Positions 42,620 through 52,752 are shown, counted from the stretch's first letter. The stretch is DNA of 64,000 nucleotides from an uncultured Pelagibacteraceae bacterium (GCA_902585265.1 CACICY010000003.1:1-64000), one strand, 5' to 3'. Numbers and translations are program-made. The notes: generated by a model from the sequence alone, not told the origin.

Positions 42620-43121
42620 TATTTTTTATCACAATTTCTTTCGCTTCATTCACTATTGAGGCTAGCCTAGTTAGCTCTGGGCTTACATCTGGATGAATTT
42701 TTTTCATGATAGATTTATATGACTGCATTACTTGGGTTTTGGTATATTTTATATCAGATTTTAAATTTAGTATCTTGTATGCTTCATCTAAGGATAAGCT
42801 TTGTTTATTTACTGATTGATTAAAATTATTAAAATTAAATCTTCCTGAATTTCTTAACACTCTAAAAAGACCCCATAATCTGAGAAGTTGAAACAAAGAT
42901 ATTCCAGCTTTAGTTTTTATCAGTGGTAATATTGCGAGTACAAAAGGTAATGAAAATATATATCTTCCAGCATAGGCCATTATAACGGCCAATACTATTG
43001 CAGAAAAAATAATTAATATTCTTATAAATTTTGAAATTTTTTTAGCTGAGGTCCTAGCAAACCAAGTCAGAAGAACATATACAATGACAAAAATAATCAG
43101 TGTTATAAAAAAAATATTCAT
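42612..43121 (-). CDS. membrane-anchored J-domain protein
   Basis: N-terminal TM segments, C-terminal YKILNLKSD...KIHPDVS with HPD motif. Confidence 0.83.
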   Translation of the reverse strand: MNIFFITLIIFVIVYVLLTWFARTSAKKISKFIRILIIFSAIVLAVIMAYAGRYIFSLPFVLAILPLIKTKAGISLFQLLRLWGLFRVLRNSGRFNFNNFNQSVNKQSLSLDEAYKILNLKSDIKYTKTQVMQSYKSIMKKIHPDVSPELTRLASIVNEAKEIVIKNIS

Positions 43122-43139
43122 ATATTAATTCAATTCAAA

Positions 43140-45215
43140 ATGAAATTACCACAGCTTGAAAAGAAACCTGAAATAAAATCTTGTCACAACAAGACGTGGA
43201 CGGATGATTATAGTTGGATCCATCAACCGAATATTTTAGAGGTTTTAAGGGATAGCTCTAAACTTTTGCCTGAAGTAAGAAAATATTTGGAAGATGAAAA
43301 TGAGTTTTTTTCTGATCAAATGAAAGATACTAAACATATTCAAAAAAAACTTTTTGATGAAATTAAAGCAAGAATTAAATTGGATGATGAGTCACTTCCT
43401 TACAAAGATAAAAATTATGAGTATTGGACGAAAACTACTGCACAAGGAAATTATTCCATTAAATTAAGAAGAAAAATTGGTGAGGAAAAAGTTGAGGAAA
43501 TATGGAATGGCGATAAAGAGAAGGATAAAATTAAAACAGAATATTTTGGTTTAGGAGATTTAGAGGTAAGCTTTAACGATGAGTTACTTGGATATTCTTT
43601 AGATTTGAAAGGATCTGAGTATTACACAATTTATATAAGAAATATAAAATCTGGAAATTTAGTCACTGAAAAAATTGAAGAGACGAGTGGTAGCATCGAA
43701 TTTAGTTTGGATGATAAGTATATATTTTATTCTAAATTAGACGAACATCACAGGCCTAGAACTATTTATAGACACGAAATTGGAACAAAGACAAAAGATG
43801 ATTTATTGATCTTTGAAGAAAAAAGTGAGGCATTTACCGTTGGCATTGGCTTAAGTTCAGATGAAAAATATTTTATGATTACGAGCTCCGATCATAACAC
43901 TTCGGAACAATATTGCTTTAAAGTCGATGAAAATAATCCAAATCCTAAATTAATCCAAAAGAGGAAAAGAGGTATAATTTACTCAGTAAATTCTTGGGAT
44001 AACTATTTTTATAAACATACAAATGAAAATGCAGAGGATTTTAAAATTGATAGGTGTACTGATTTAGTTGAACAAAAATGGGAAACATTTGTTGCTGCAA
44101 AAGATGAGGTATTGATAGGAGGTTTAGTATTTTTAAGTAATTGGGTAATTAGATCTGAAACATCTAATGCACTTGGAAAAATAATTTTACGTGACCCGAA
44201 GACAAACAAAGAAGAAGAGATAATTTTTAGTGATGAAAAAGTAATTGTGCCAAGTATATCATTAACTCAAAAAGATAAAAATACGGACAATGTATATTTA
44301 TCATATTCTTCACCTAAAACACCTGGGAGGACTTATTTATATAATTTAAAATCAAAAGAAAAAAAACTTGTTAAGGAACAAGAAATTCCATCTGGACATA
44401 ATCCAAATGATTATGTGGTTGAACGCATTGAATGCCCATCTCATGATGGGAGAATGGTACCAATAACTATAACAAGACACAGGGATACAGTTCTGGATGG
44501 ATCATCAAACCTTTTACTATATGGCTATGGTTCTTATGGAAATTCGATGTCTCCTGGTTTTTCATCCACACGACTAAGCCTCATTGATAGAAATATAATT
44601 TGGGTTACAGCACATATAAGGGGAGGAATGGAAAGAGGAATGAAATGGTGGAAGGAAGGAAAACTTTTAAACAAAAAAAATACATTTGAAGATTATATTG
44701 CTGTTGGAAAATTCTTGATTGAAAAAAAATATACTTCTAAAGGAAAAATTATAGGTATGGGTGGTTCAGCAGGAGGGTTGTTGATGGGGGCAGTTGTAAA
44801 TGCAGCGCCTGAGCTATTTTTAGGGTTAATAATGGCTGTGCCGTTTGTAGACTCCTTAACTACTAATCTTGACCATTCTCTACCCTTAACCATTGGAGAA
44901 TTTGATGAATTTGGAAATGCTAAAGATAACAAGGATCATTTTGACTATATATACTCATACGCTCCTTACAATAATATTAAAAAAATGGATTATCCAAATA
45001 TTTTGATTACTACTAGTCTTAGTGACAATAGAGTTCTATTTGATGAACCAGCAAAATTTACTGCAAAACTAAGAGATTATAAAACAGACAATAATTTGCT
45101 ATTATTGAAAACTGAAATGAATGCAGGCCATGGAGGAAAATCAGGAAGAGATGGTGCAATTGAGGAAATAGCTCTTGATTATGCTTTTGCTTTAAAAATT
45201 GCAGAAAAAATTTAA
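43140..45215 (+). CDS. ptrB: prolyl oligopeptidase family peptidase (oligopeptidase B)
   Basis: DDYSWIHQPNI start region, YGYGSYGNSMSPGF, GMGGSAGGLLMGA catalytic Ser. Confidence 0.94.
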   Translation: MKLPQLEKKPEIKSCHNKTWTDDYSWIHQPNILEVLRDSSKLLPEVRKYLEDENEFFSDQMKDTKHIQKKLFDEIKARIKLDDESLPYKDKNYEYWTKTTAQGNYSIKLRRKIGEEKVEEIWNGDKEKDKIKTEYFGLGDLEVSFNDELLGYSLDLKGSEYYTIYIRNIKSGNLVTEKIEETSGSIEFSLDDKYIFYSKLDEHHRPRTIYRHEIGTKTKDDLLIFEEKSEAFTVGIGLSSDEKYFMITSSDHNTSEQYCFKVDENNPNPKLIQKRKRGIIYSVNSWDNYFYKHTNENAEDFKIDRCTDLVEQKWETFVAAKDEVLIGGLVFLSNWVIRSETSNALGKIILRDPKTNKEEEIIFSDEKVIVPSISLTQKDKNTDNVYLSYSSPKTPGRTYLYNLKSKEKKLVKEQEIPSGHNPNDYVVERIECPSHDGRMVPITITRHRDTVLDGSSNLLLYGYGSYGNSMSPGFSSTRLSLIDRNIIWVTAHIRGGMERGMKWWKEGKLLNKKNTFEDYIAVGKFLIEKKYTSKGKIIGMGGSAGGLLMGAVVNAAPELFLGLIMAVPFVDSLTTNLDHSLPLTIGEFDEFGNAKDNKDHFDYIYSYAPYNNIKKMDYPNILITTSLSDNRVLFDEPAKFTAKLRDYKTDNNLLLLKTEMNAGHGGKSGRDGAIEEIALDYAFALKIAEKI

Positions 45216-45225
45216 ATAATCTTGT

Positions 45226-45254
45226 ATTGAAATTTTATATTTAATCACCATATG
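45226..45254 (+). promoter_or_regulatory. putative RpoH-type heat-shock promoter upstream of hsp20
   Basis: ATTGAAA-N13-CACCATATG, same spacing as the groES candidate. Confidence 0.55.
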
Positions 45255-45259
45255 TAAAT

Positions 45260-45284
45260 TGTAAGTCGCCTCATGGGGCTTACA
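45260..45284 (+). promoter_or_regulatory. 5'UTR hairpin TGTAAG...CTTACA before hsp20
   Basis: 6-bp perfect stem with inner partial pairing, about 30 nt upstream of the hsp20 start. Confidence 0.45.
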
Positions 45285-45316
45285 TAAATTAACTTGCTTA
45301 AACAAAAGGAGTAAAT

Positions 45317-45763
45317 ATGACAAGTAAGGATATATCTATCTTTAACTCACTAAGACCTTTTTCTATTGGTTTCGACGATATGTTTGACCAATTTGAAAAT
45401 ATGCTTGGTAATGGTGGCATGACAATGCAATCAAATTATCCACCATATAACATAAGGAAAACTGGCAAAGACAATTATTCAATTGAAGTTGCGTTAGCTG
45501 GTTTTAGTAAGAAAGATGTCGAGGTTGAGTTCGAAGATAACATATTAACTGTTAGAACTAAACAGCTTAATAAGTCTGAAGATCAAAATGTAGACGGTGA
45601 AATAATTCACAAAGGAATATCACAAAGACAATTCGCAAGATCTTTTACTATTGCAGATGATGTAAAAGTGAATGGTGCTGAACTTAAGGATGGTCTTTTG
45701 ACAATTGCTTGTGAAAGAATTTTACCAGATCACAAGAAAAAAAGACTTATTGATATTAAGTAA
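45317..45763 (+). CDS. Hsp20 family small heat shock protein
   Basis: alpha-crystallin domain YNIRKTGKDNYSIEVALAGFSKKDVEVEFEDNILTV. Confidence 0.95.
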   Translation: MTSKDISIFNSLRPFSIGFDDMFDQFENMLGNGGMTMQSNYPPYNIRKTGKDNYSIEVALAGFSKKDVEVEFEDNILTVRTKQLNKSEDQNVDGEIIHKGISQRQFARSFTIADDVKVNGAELKDGLLTIACERILPDHKKKRLIDIK

Positions 45764-45778
45764 CAAAGTTTAACCTTG

Positions 45779-45800
45779 CTTGTGGGGTTCGCCCCACAAG
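45779..45800. terminator. bidirectional hairpin terminator between convergent genes
   Basis: CTTGTGGGG-TTCG-CCCCACAAG, 9-bp perfect stem between hsp20 and the lipoprotein gene. Confidence 0.8.
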
Positions 45801-45801
45801 T

Positions 45802-46104
45802 TTAAAAACATCCACTTGAACTGAAAGCAATAATAGTTCCGCTAGCGTTAACTTCAAATCTTCGTTCACAGGGTACACCATATTTTTTTGTTTTATAAAT
45901 TAAAACTTCATTGCCAGTATCATTGACCATATCTTCGTTGGGAGCGCCTAATTCTAACTTCATTTTATTAACATCTCCACCAACAAATAAACCATATTTT
46001 TTATTTTCCTTTTCTACAACCTCGTCAGTTTTATTCTGAATAGTTTGACAGCCTGCAGTTAAAAAAAGTATTGATATTAATGTAATAGCGAATCTAATTT
46101 TCAT
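45802..46104 (-). CDS. hypothetical small lipoprotein
   Basis: MKIRFAITLISILFLTAGCQ lipobox. Confidence 0.8.
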   Translation of the reverse strand: MKIRFAITLISILFLTAGCQTIQNKTDEVVEKENKKYGLFVGGDVNKMKLELGAPNEDMVNDTGNEVLIYKTKKYGVPCERRFEVNASGTIIAFSSSGCF

Positions 46105-46243
46105 AATTTATTTATAATACTGAAATGTGACAAAAGATTAACTTAAAAGTTGAAAAAAAAATAAGTTTTCCATCAAAATTAGATAAATATAATGTATTTA
46201 TATTACTTAATTCTTTATTTTTATTACTATCAAACCGATTCTA

Positions 46244-47743
46244 ATGAACACAAAACTTAAAGTATCAGAAATTTCAAAAATTTATCCAGGATGTATTGCA
46301 AACGATAAAGTATCATTAGAATTTGGAAGTGGGAAAATATATGCATTATTGGGAGAAAATGGTGCTGGCAAGTCTACATTAGTTAAAATCTTATCTGGAG
46401 TAGTAAAACCTGATGAGGGCGAAGTTTTTTTAAATGATGAGAGGATTAAACTTAACTCTCCCCTAGACGCCAAAAAAAATAATATTGGAATGGTTTTTCA
46501 ACATTTCAACCTCTTCGAGACTTTATCAGTATTTGAAAATTTAAGTATCGATAGTGACATAAAAGATGAAGATTTAAGAGTTTTAGTCAACGATATATTA
46601 AAAAAGTATAATTTTAAAATTGATCTAGATATTCCAGTCCTAAATTTATCGGCAGGTCAAAAACAAAAAGTAGAAATTATAAGGTGTTTAATTAGAAATC
46701 CAAAGGTATTAATTATGGATGAACCTACATCAGTTTTAACTGAACAAGAAACTGATGATTTATTTATTTCTTTAAAACAATTTTCTAAAGATGGAATTTT
46801 AATTATTTATATTACTCACAAATTAAAAGAAGTTTTATTACTTTGTGATGAGGTAGCCGTAATGAGAAAAGGCAAAGTAGTTTCGGTTAGTAATACTATT
46901 GATGAAAAAATTGAGAGTTTAGCTAATAAAATGGTAGGTGAAAATTTAAATACTATTAAAAAAAAAATTAATCATTTTAAAAATAGCGAGGAAATTTTAA
47001 AAATCTCAAATTTAAATTTTAAAAGTGATGACCCATATGAAACAAACTTAAATAATTTAAACCTTTCTTTAAAAAAAGGAGAGTGTTTAGGTATAGCTGG
47101 AATTTCAGGAAATGGACAAAATGAATTATTTCAAATACTGAGTGGAGAAATAATTACCGAAGGTACTTCTATAATGTTTAGAAATAAAGAAATTGGCAAG
47201 TTGAATCCTAGAGAAAGAAGAGAATACCTTATGGCTTTTTCACCTGAAGATCGCATCTCTCAAGCTGCAGTCCCTGAGTTAAAGATATATGAAAATGTTG
47301 CATTAAACAATTTTAAGTCATCAAACTTTTTTGAAAAAGGTTTAGTTAATGAAAAGAAAATAAAAGAACATTCCAAGAAGATACTTTCTAATTTTTCTGT
47401 TAATACAGACAATGTTGAATTAAAAAGTCAATTTTTATCTGGCGGAAATCTTCAAAAATTGATTATTGGAAGAGAATTAATTACTTCACCTGAATTATTG
47501 GTATGTTTTAACCCAACATGGGGTCTTGATGTTGGTGCGATCAACTACATTCATGAAACATTAATTCAAATTAATGAACAAGGAAAATCATCAATATTAA
47601 TTTCTACTGATAACGATGAACTATTAAAATTAAGTGACCGTATTTGTGTAATTTATAAAGGTAAACTATCTAAAATAATGAATGCAGATACTGTTACTGC
47701 TGAAAAATTAGGAATTTTGATGGGTGGAGGTTCAATTGATTAA
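46244..47743 (+). CDS. ABC transporter ATP-binding protein (nucleoside/simple-sugar type, duplicated NBD)
   Basis: Walker A GENGAGKST, LSAGQKQKVEIIRCL, second NBD GISGNGQNELFQ and SGGNLQKLIIGREL. Confidence 0.93.
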   Translation: MNTKLKVSEISKIYPGCIANDKVSLEFGSGKIYALLGENGAGKSTLVKILSGVVKPDEGEVFLNDERIKLNSPLDAKKNNIGMVFQHFNLFETLSVFENLSIDSDIKDEDLRVLVNDILKKYNFKIDLDIPVLNLSAGQKQKVEIIRCLIRNPKVLIMDEPTSVLTEQETDDLFISLKQFSKDGILIIYITHKLKEVLLLCDEVAVMRKGKVVSVSNTIDEKIESLANKMVGENLNTIKKKINHFKNSEEILKISNLNFKSDDPYETNLNNLNLSLKKGECLGIAGISGNGQNELFQILSGEIITEGTSIMFRNKEIGKLNPRERREYLMAFSPEDRISQAAVPELKIYENVALNNFKSSNFFEKGLVNEKKIKEHSKKILSNFSVNTDNVELKSQFLSGGNLQKLIIGRELITSPELLVCFNPTWGLDVGAINYIHETLIQINEQGKSSILISTDNDELLKLSDRICVIYKGKLSKIMNADTVTAEKLGILMGGGSID

Positions 47744-48809
47744 AATTGAAAAGCGTAATGATGTATCTCGATCAATTTACTTTTTAACACCAGTATTAGC
47801 CATTTTTCTCACATTATTCGGTGGTGGGATTATTTTTTATATTTTGGGATTTAATCCTATTGAGGCTTTAAAATTTTTTTTTATTACCCCCATTTCAGAT
47901 TTATACGGATTAAGTGAACTTTTGGTAAAAGCTACACCACTTTGTTTAATAGCGATAGGTTTATCTTTTTGTTTTAAAAGTAATAATTGGAATATTGGTG
48001 CAGAAGGTCAACTTATTTTTGGTGGAATAGTCGGCGGCGGAGTTGCTTTGCTATTTTATAATCATGATGGATTTTATGTTTTACCAATAATTATATTATC
48101 TGGAGCAATTGGTGGGATGTTATTTGCAATGATACCAGCAATTTTAAAAACCTATTTTAACACTAATGAAATTTTGGTCAGCTTAATGCTGGTTTATGTT
48201 GCAAAATTATTATTAGATTATTTGGTGGTTGGTCCTTGGAGCAATCCTGAAGGTTTTAATTTTCCAGAAACAAGACAATTTAGTGAGTCTGCAAGAATGC
48301 CAATTTTATTTGGCGGTTTAAGAATTCATGCTGGAATATTTATTACTCTCATCACTGTATTCTTAAGCTGGCTTATATTGTACAAAACTTATTTAGGTTT
48401 TCAAATAAAAGTTTCAGGCTTAAGTTTAAAAACTGCAAAATATGCAGGGTACAAAGGTAAGACAATGATTATTATTGTTTTTATGATTAGTGGAGCATGT
48501 GCCGGTCTTGCAGGTGTAGGTGAGATAACAGGACCAATTGGACAATTACATAGAAACATTTCTCCTGATTATGGCTTCACAGCAATAATTGTTGCTTTTT
48601 TAGGAAGACTTAATCCAGTTGGAATTATATTTGCATCATTGATTGTTGCACTAACTTATTTAGGAGCAGAAACAGCGCAGATATTTTTGCAAGTACCAAA
48701 ATACACAGGTCAAGTTTTTCAGGGAATGATTCTATTTTTTCTTCTTGGGTCTGATTATTTGTTATTTTTTAAAATAAAATTTCTAGGTTTAAAAAAAAAT
48801 GAGCTTTGA
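47724..48809 (+). CDS. ABC transporter permease
   Basis: NIGAEGQLIFGGIVGGGVAL motif of BMP-type transporter permeases; likely start is an internal codon near the ATPase stop. Confidence 0.92.
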   Translation: MEVQLIKIEKRNDVSRSIYFLTPVLAIFLTLFGGGIIFYILGFNPIEALKFFFITPISDLYGLSELLVKATPLCLIAIGLSFCFKSNNWNIGAEGQLIFGGIVGGGVALLFYNHDGFYVLPIIILSGAIGGMLFAMIPAILKTYFNTNEILVSLMLVYVAKLLLDYLVVGPWSNPEGFNFPETRQFSESARMPILFGGLRIHAGIFITLITVFLSWLILYKTYLGFQIKVSGLSLKTAKYAGYKGKTMIIIVFMISGACAGLAGVGEITGPIGQLHRNISPDYGFTAIIVAFLGRLNPVGIIFASLIVALTYLGAETAQIFLQVPKYTGQVFQGMILFFLLGSDYLLFFKIKFLGLKKNEL

Positions 48810-49731
48810 TTTAAATTTTATAGGTATTTTAATTGGTGCCATCATGGCATCATCAGTTCCTTTAATACTTGCTGCATCTGGGGAATTAATAACGGAGAGA
48901 TCTGGTGTTTTAAATCTTGGTGTAGAAGGAATGATGATCATTGGAGCAATTTCTGGATTTGCTTTAATGGTAGTGACTGATAATTTATTTTTTGCAGTAG
49001 TAGGCTCTATGCTGTCAGGTTTAATTTTATCTTTTATTTTTGGATTACTTACCCAATCACTCCTTACAAATCACGTGGCTACAGGTCTTGCACTAACTAT
49101 CTTTGGTATTGGAATGTCAGCAATGATAGGAAAGAATTTTGTTGGAATTCCAGGAAAGGAATTTCCGTTATTATTCCTTGATTTAAAAGAAAGTATTCCT
49201 TTCTTGGGTCCCATATTCTTTGGCCATTCAATTATATTATATTTTGCATTTGGATTGCCTTTTTTAACAAATTATTTTTTGAAGAAGACTAAAACTGGTT
49301 TAATTATAAGAGCCGTTGGGGATTCGCCAACTTCAGCCTCCAATCAAGGAATTAATGTTACATTAGTAAGATATAGTTGCATTCTTTATGGAGGTGCAAT
49401 GTGTGGATTGGCAGGTGCATACCTGTCATTAATATACACTCCCCAATGGATTGAGAATATGACAGGAGGTAGAGGATGGATTGCTCTGGCTTTAGTAGTT
49501 TTTGCAACATGGAGTCCAATTAAAGTTCTTATAGGAGCATTAATATTTGGTGGAATTACAATTTTACAATTACATATGCAGGCAGTTGGGTTAAGAATTC
49601 CAGTTCAATTATTAAGTGCATTACCTTACATCATGACAATAATAGTTTTAGTTGTAATTTCTCGTGATAGTAGAAAAATAAAATTAAATACACCAACTTC
49701 GCTGGGACAAATCTTCTATAAGGAAAAGTGA
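48799..49731 (+). CDS. ABC transporter permease
   Basis: ELITERSGVLNLGVEGMMIIGAI motif. Confidence 0.93.
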   Translation: MSFDLNFIGILIGAIMASSVPLILAASGELITERSGVLNLGVEGMMIIGAISGFALMVVTDNLFFAVVGSMLSGLILSFIFGLLTQSLLTNHVATGLALTIFGIGMSAMIGKNFVGIPGKEFPLLFLDLKESIPFLGPIFFGHSIILYFAFGLPFLTNYFLKKTKTGLIIRAVGDSPTSASNQGINVTLVRYSCILYGGAMCGLAGAYLSLIYTPQWIENMTGGRGWIALALVVFATWSPIKVLIGALIFGGITILQLHMQAVGLRIPVQLLSALPYIMTIIVLVVISRDSRKIKLNTPTSLGQIFYKEK

Positions 49732-49818
49732 TGTTAGCTATTCCAAAATAAATATTTTTTTTTATTAGAATATTGATTAGTTTGTAGTATCACAAAATTA
49801 AATTTAAAGGGGAATCAA

Positions 49819-50883
49819 ATGTACAAACTATTTTTAAGAAGTTTAATTTCTGTATTATTTTTGCTTGGCTTAAGCATAAATGCAAACGCAGAATTTAAAG
49901 TTGGCTTTGTTTATGTTGGGCCAACTGGAGACCATGGATGGACATACCAACACCATGAAGGAAGAAATGCAGTGGAAGCTTTGGGAATAAAAACTACTTA
50001 CGTAGAAAGCGTACCTGAAGGTGCAGATGCAGAAAGAGTTATAAGACAATTAGCACAATCTGGTCACGACCTAATCTTTACGACTAGTTTTGGATATATG
50101 GATCCAACAAATAAAGTTGCTAAAGATTTTCCAAATGTAAAATTTGAACATGCGACTGGTTACAAAAGAGAGCATTCAAATGTCTCAACATATTCAGCAA
50201 GATTTTATGAAGGTAGAACTTTGTTAGGACATATGGCTGGAAAGATGACAAAGACAAATACTATTGGATACATTGCTTCTTTTCCAATTCCTGAGGTAAT
50301 AAGAGGAATTAATGCAATGACATTAGCAGCTCAAAAAGTAAATCCTGATATTAAGACAAAAATTGTTTGGGTTTTTACATGGTATGATCCAGGAAAAGAA
50401 TCTGAAGCAGCTCAAGCTTTGATTGATCAAGGCGCAGATATAATTATGCAACATACTGATAGTACTGCTCCGGTACAAGTTGCAGAAAAAGCAGGAGTTT
50501 GGTCTTTTGGTCAAGCAAGTGACATGCAAAGATTTGCTCCAAAATCAATATTAACGTCAATTATTGACGATTGGGCACCTTACTATGTGGAAAGATCGAT
50601 TGCAGCAAGAGACGGTACTTGGAAACAGCAAGATACTTGGCATGGATTAAAAGAAGGAATGGTAGCGATGGCTCCTTATAATTCTGCAATGGGAAGTGAT
50701 TTAATTAAAGAAGTTGAACAACTTCAAAAAGACTTAGCTTCTGGTAAAGCTCACTCTTTTACAGGTCCAATTTATGATCAAAAGGGAAATATTCTTGTTG
50801 CCGAAGGTGCTGTAGCAGACGATGGTATGTTAGCAGGAATGAATGTATATGTGAAAGGAGTAGAGGGAGATATTCCTCAATAA
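49819..50883 (+). CDS. BMP family ABC transporter substrate-binding protein
   Basis: Signal peptide, VGFVYVGPTGDHGWTYQHHEGR, QGADIIMQHTDS. Confidence 0.94.
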   Translation: MYKLFLRSLISVLFLLGLSINANAEFKVGFVYVGPTGDHGWTYQHHEGRNAVEALGIKTTYVESVPEGADAERVIRQLAQSGHDLIFTTSFGYMDPTNKVAKDFPNVKFEHATGYKREHSNVSTYSARFYEGRTLLGHMAGKMTKTNTIGYIASFPIPEVIRGINAMTLAAQKVNPDIKTKIVWVFTWYDPGKESEAAQALIDQGADIIMQHTDSTAPVQVAEKAGVWSFGQASDMQRFAPKSILTSIIDDWAPYYVERSIAARDGTWKQQDTWHGLKEGMVAMAPYNSAMGSDLIKEVEQLQKDLASGKAHSFTGPIYDQKGNILVAEGAVADDGMLAGMNVYVKGVEGDIPQ

Positions 50884-50905
50884 AACTCAATAAAAAATTA
50901 AAATT

Positions 50906-50933
50906 AAAGGCCAGCTTAGTCTGGCCTTTTTTT
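50906..50933 (+). terminator. Rho-independent terminator after the BMP gene
   Basis: AAAGGCCAG-CTTAGT-CTGGCCTTTTTTT. Confidence 0.92.
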
Positions 50934-51456
50934 ATTTAGAATTTTTTTTTTTCAAAACATCAATATCGATTTCATCATAATACTCTGATGGTTGAACAAT
51001 CCATGGATCATTATCTAATAAAATTGGACAGAAATCAGGAGTAAAAGTGGAAGATTTTTTTTTCCAAAGACACGCTGTTTTAATTTCACTTATATGGTCC
51101 TTAACAGGTTCATATTCTTTAAGCCACTCTATACTTTTATTTAACGTTAGTCCTGTGTCTGATAGATCATCTACTAACAATACATTTTTAAAATCTTCGT
51201 TAGTTGCAATTGCACTTATATCTCTTGCAAATATTAGCTCCCCTTGTTTATCTTGTACCGTATCACCAGAGTAACTTTGAATTACAACATAAGCGGTAGG
51301 TAATTTAAAAATTCTAGATAAAATATCTATAATTGGAGCTGCACCTCTCATGATACCAACTAATACTGTTGGCTTATATTTTTTTTCAATTTCTAAAGCA
51401 AGTTTTTCGACTACCTTTTTATATTCTTCATAAGTAATTATTAATTTATCAGCCAT
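50932..51456 (-). CDS. phosphoribosyltransferase (xanthine/hypoxanthine-like)
   Basis: VLLVDDLSDTGLTL PRPP-binding motif, VGIMRGAAPI. Confidence 0.88.
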   Translation of the reverse strand: MADKLIITYEEYKKVVEKLALEIEKKYKPTVLVGIMRGAAPIIDILSRIFKLPTAYVVIQSYSGDTVQDKQGELIFARDISAIATNEDFKNVLLVDDLSDTGLTLNKSIEWLKEYEPVKDHISEIKTACLWKKKSSTFTPDFCPILLDNDPWIVQPSEYYDEIDIDVLKKKNSK

Positions 51457-51499
51457 AAAAATTTGGTATCATAAATAAAAATATTAAAAAAGGATAAAT

Positions 51500-51790
51500 A
51501 TGAAAACTTATTGGATAAGTCTATACTTAGAAATCTCAAGCCAGGATAACTTAAAAAAATATGGAGAAAAGGCTGTTCCTATAATAAAAAGTTATGGTGG
51601 AAAACCAGTAGTTAGAGGTGGAAAATTAAAATCATTTAGTGGCCCAAACGTTGTGCGTACTGTAATATGGGAGTTTCCGACTTACAATGATGCTATGTCA
51701 TGCCATGAGTCAACTGAATATAAATCTGCTTGGACACATGCAGAGGATACAACTAAAAGAATAATGTTTCTTGTTGAAGGAGTGGAATAA
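51500..51790 (+). CDS. DUF1330 family protein
   Basis: GKPVVRGGK, RTVIWEFPTYNDAMSCHESTEYKSA. Confidence 0.87.
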   Translation: MKTYWISLYLEISSQDNLKKYGEKAVPIIKSYGGKPVVRGGKLKSFSGPNVVRTVIWEFPTYNDAMSCHESTEYKSAWTHAEDTTKRIMFLVEGVE

Positions 51791-51844
51791 GAACAAATTT
51801 GATAAAGTAAAAATTGATTATATAATGATAAATATAGGACAGTT

Positions 51845-52132
51845 ATGAAAGGTTACGTAGTTTGTGTGTGGGAAAAAATTAATAGTGAGGAAAAATTAAA
51901 GGAATATGCAATAAAAGCCAAGATTGCTGCAGATAAATATTCAGGGATATTTATAATTAGGGGTGGAAAAAATAGGACAAATGAGGGAATTAACTCTCCT
52001 AGAACAACTGTAGTTGAATTTTCAGATTACAACACAGCAATAGAATTTTATGACTCCCCAGAATATCAAGAAGCGCTAGACGTTATTAAAGGACATGCAG
52101 TAAGACATCATCAGATAGTAGAAGGCACTTAA
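51845..52132 (+). CDS. DUF1330 family protein (tandem paralog)
   Basis: GIFIIRGGKN, TTVVEFSDYNTAIEFYDSPEYQEA. Confidence 0.87.
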   Translation: MKGYVVCVWEKINSEEKLKEYAIKAKIAADKYSGIFIIRGGKNRTNEGINSPRTTVVEFSDYNTAIEFYDSPEYQEALDVIKGHAVRHHQIVEGT

Positions 52133-52752
52133 TATTGTATAGGCTCATCGTCTATGGAGCGCCATAAATACCATGTAGCTACGGAACAATATGGGGAAAA
52201 CCTTTTTTTCAATCTATTTACATAGCTCATGGGTGGTAAATAACTTTTCCTATAATTGTTTGAAATAGCTCTAAGTAAACCAATATCTTGAACGGGCCAT
52301 ATATTAGATCTATTGTAAGTAAATAGTAATATCATCTCTGCAGACCATCTACCTATTTGTCTTAACTCAGATAAATAAATAATTGCCTCCTCGTCTCCCA
52401 TTTTTTTTATAATTCTTGGATTAAATGTTTTATTAACAAATTTTTTTGCCAACTCTTTAATTCCTTTAACTTTTTGTCTACTTAATCCACATTTTTTCAA
52501 CCGACTTGGGGTAATGGCATTTACTACTTTTGGATTTATTTTTCCTCTACATTCTTTTTTAAACTTTAAAAATACAGAATTTGCTGCAGCAACACTTATT
52601 TGTTGTCCAATTATACTTTTACATAGAGATAAAAAAATATCTTTTCTTGTTGTTAAGGTTTTATCTTTGTATTTAGAAATAAGTTTTTTCATTATTTTAT
52701 CTTTAGAAAGAAACTTTAACGCCCTTGACCAATAAATCGGAGGTTTACTCAT
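52129..52752 (-). CDS. DNA-3-methyladenine glycosylase II-like (HhH-GPD)
   Basis: SIIGQQISVAAANSVF, LRQIGRWSAEMILLF, WPVQDIGLLRAI. Confidence 0.92.
   Translation of the reverse strand: MSKPPIYWSRALKFLSKDKIMKKLISKYKDKTLTTRKDIFLSLCKSIIGQQISVAAANSVFLKFKKECRGKINPKVVNAITPSRLKKCGLSRQKVKGIKELAKKFVNKTFNPRIIKKMGDEEAIIYLSELRQIGRWSAEMILLFTYNRSNIWPVQDIGLLRAISNNYRKSYLPPMSYVNRLKKRFSPYCSVATWYLWRSIDDEPIQY

Noticed and set aside
46105-46243. Possible riboswitch upstream of the BMP transporter ATPase
   Set aside because: The AT-rich spacer shows no convincing helix set or known riboswitch core by eye
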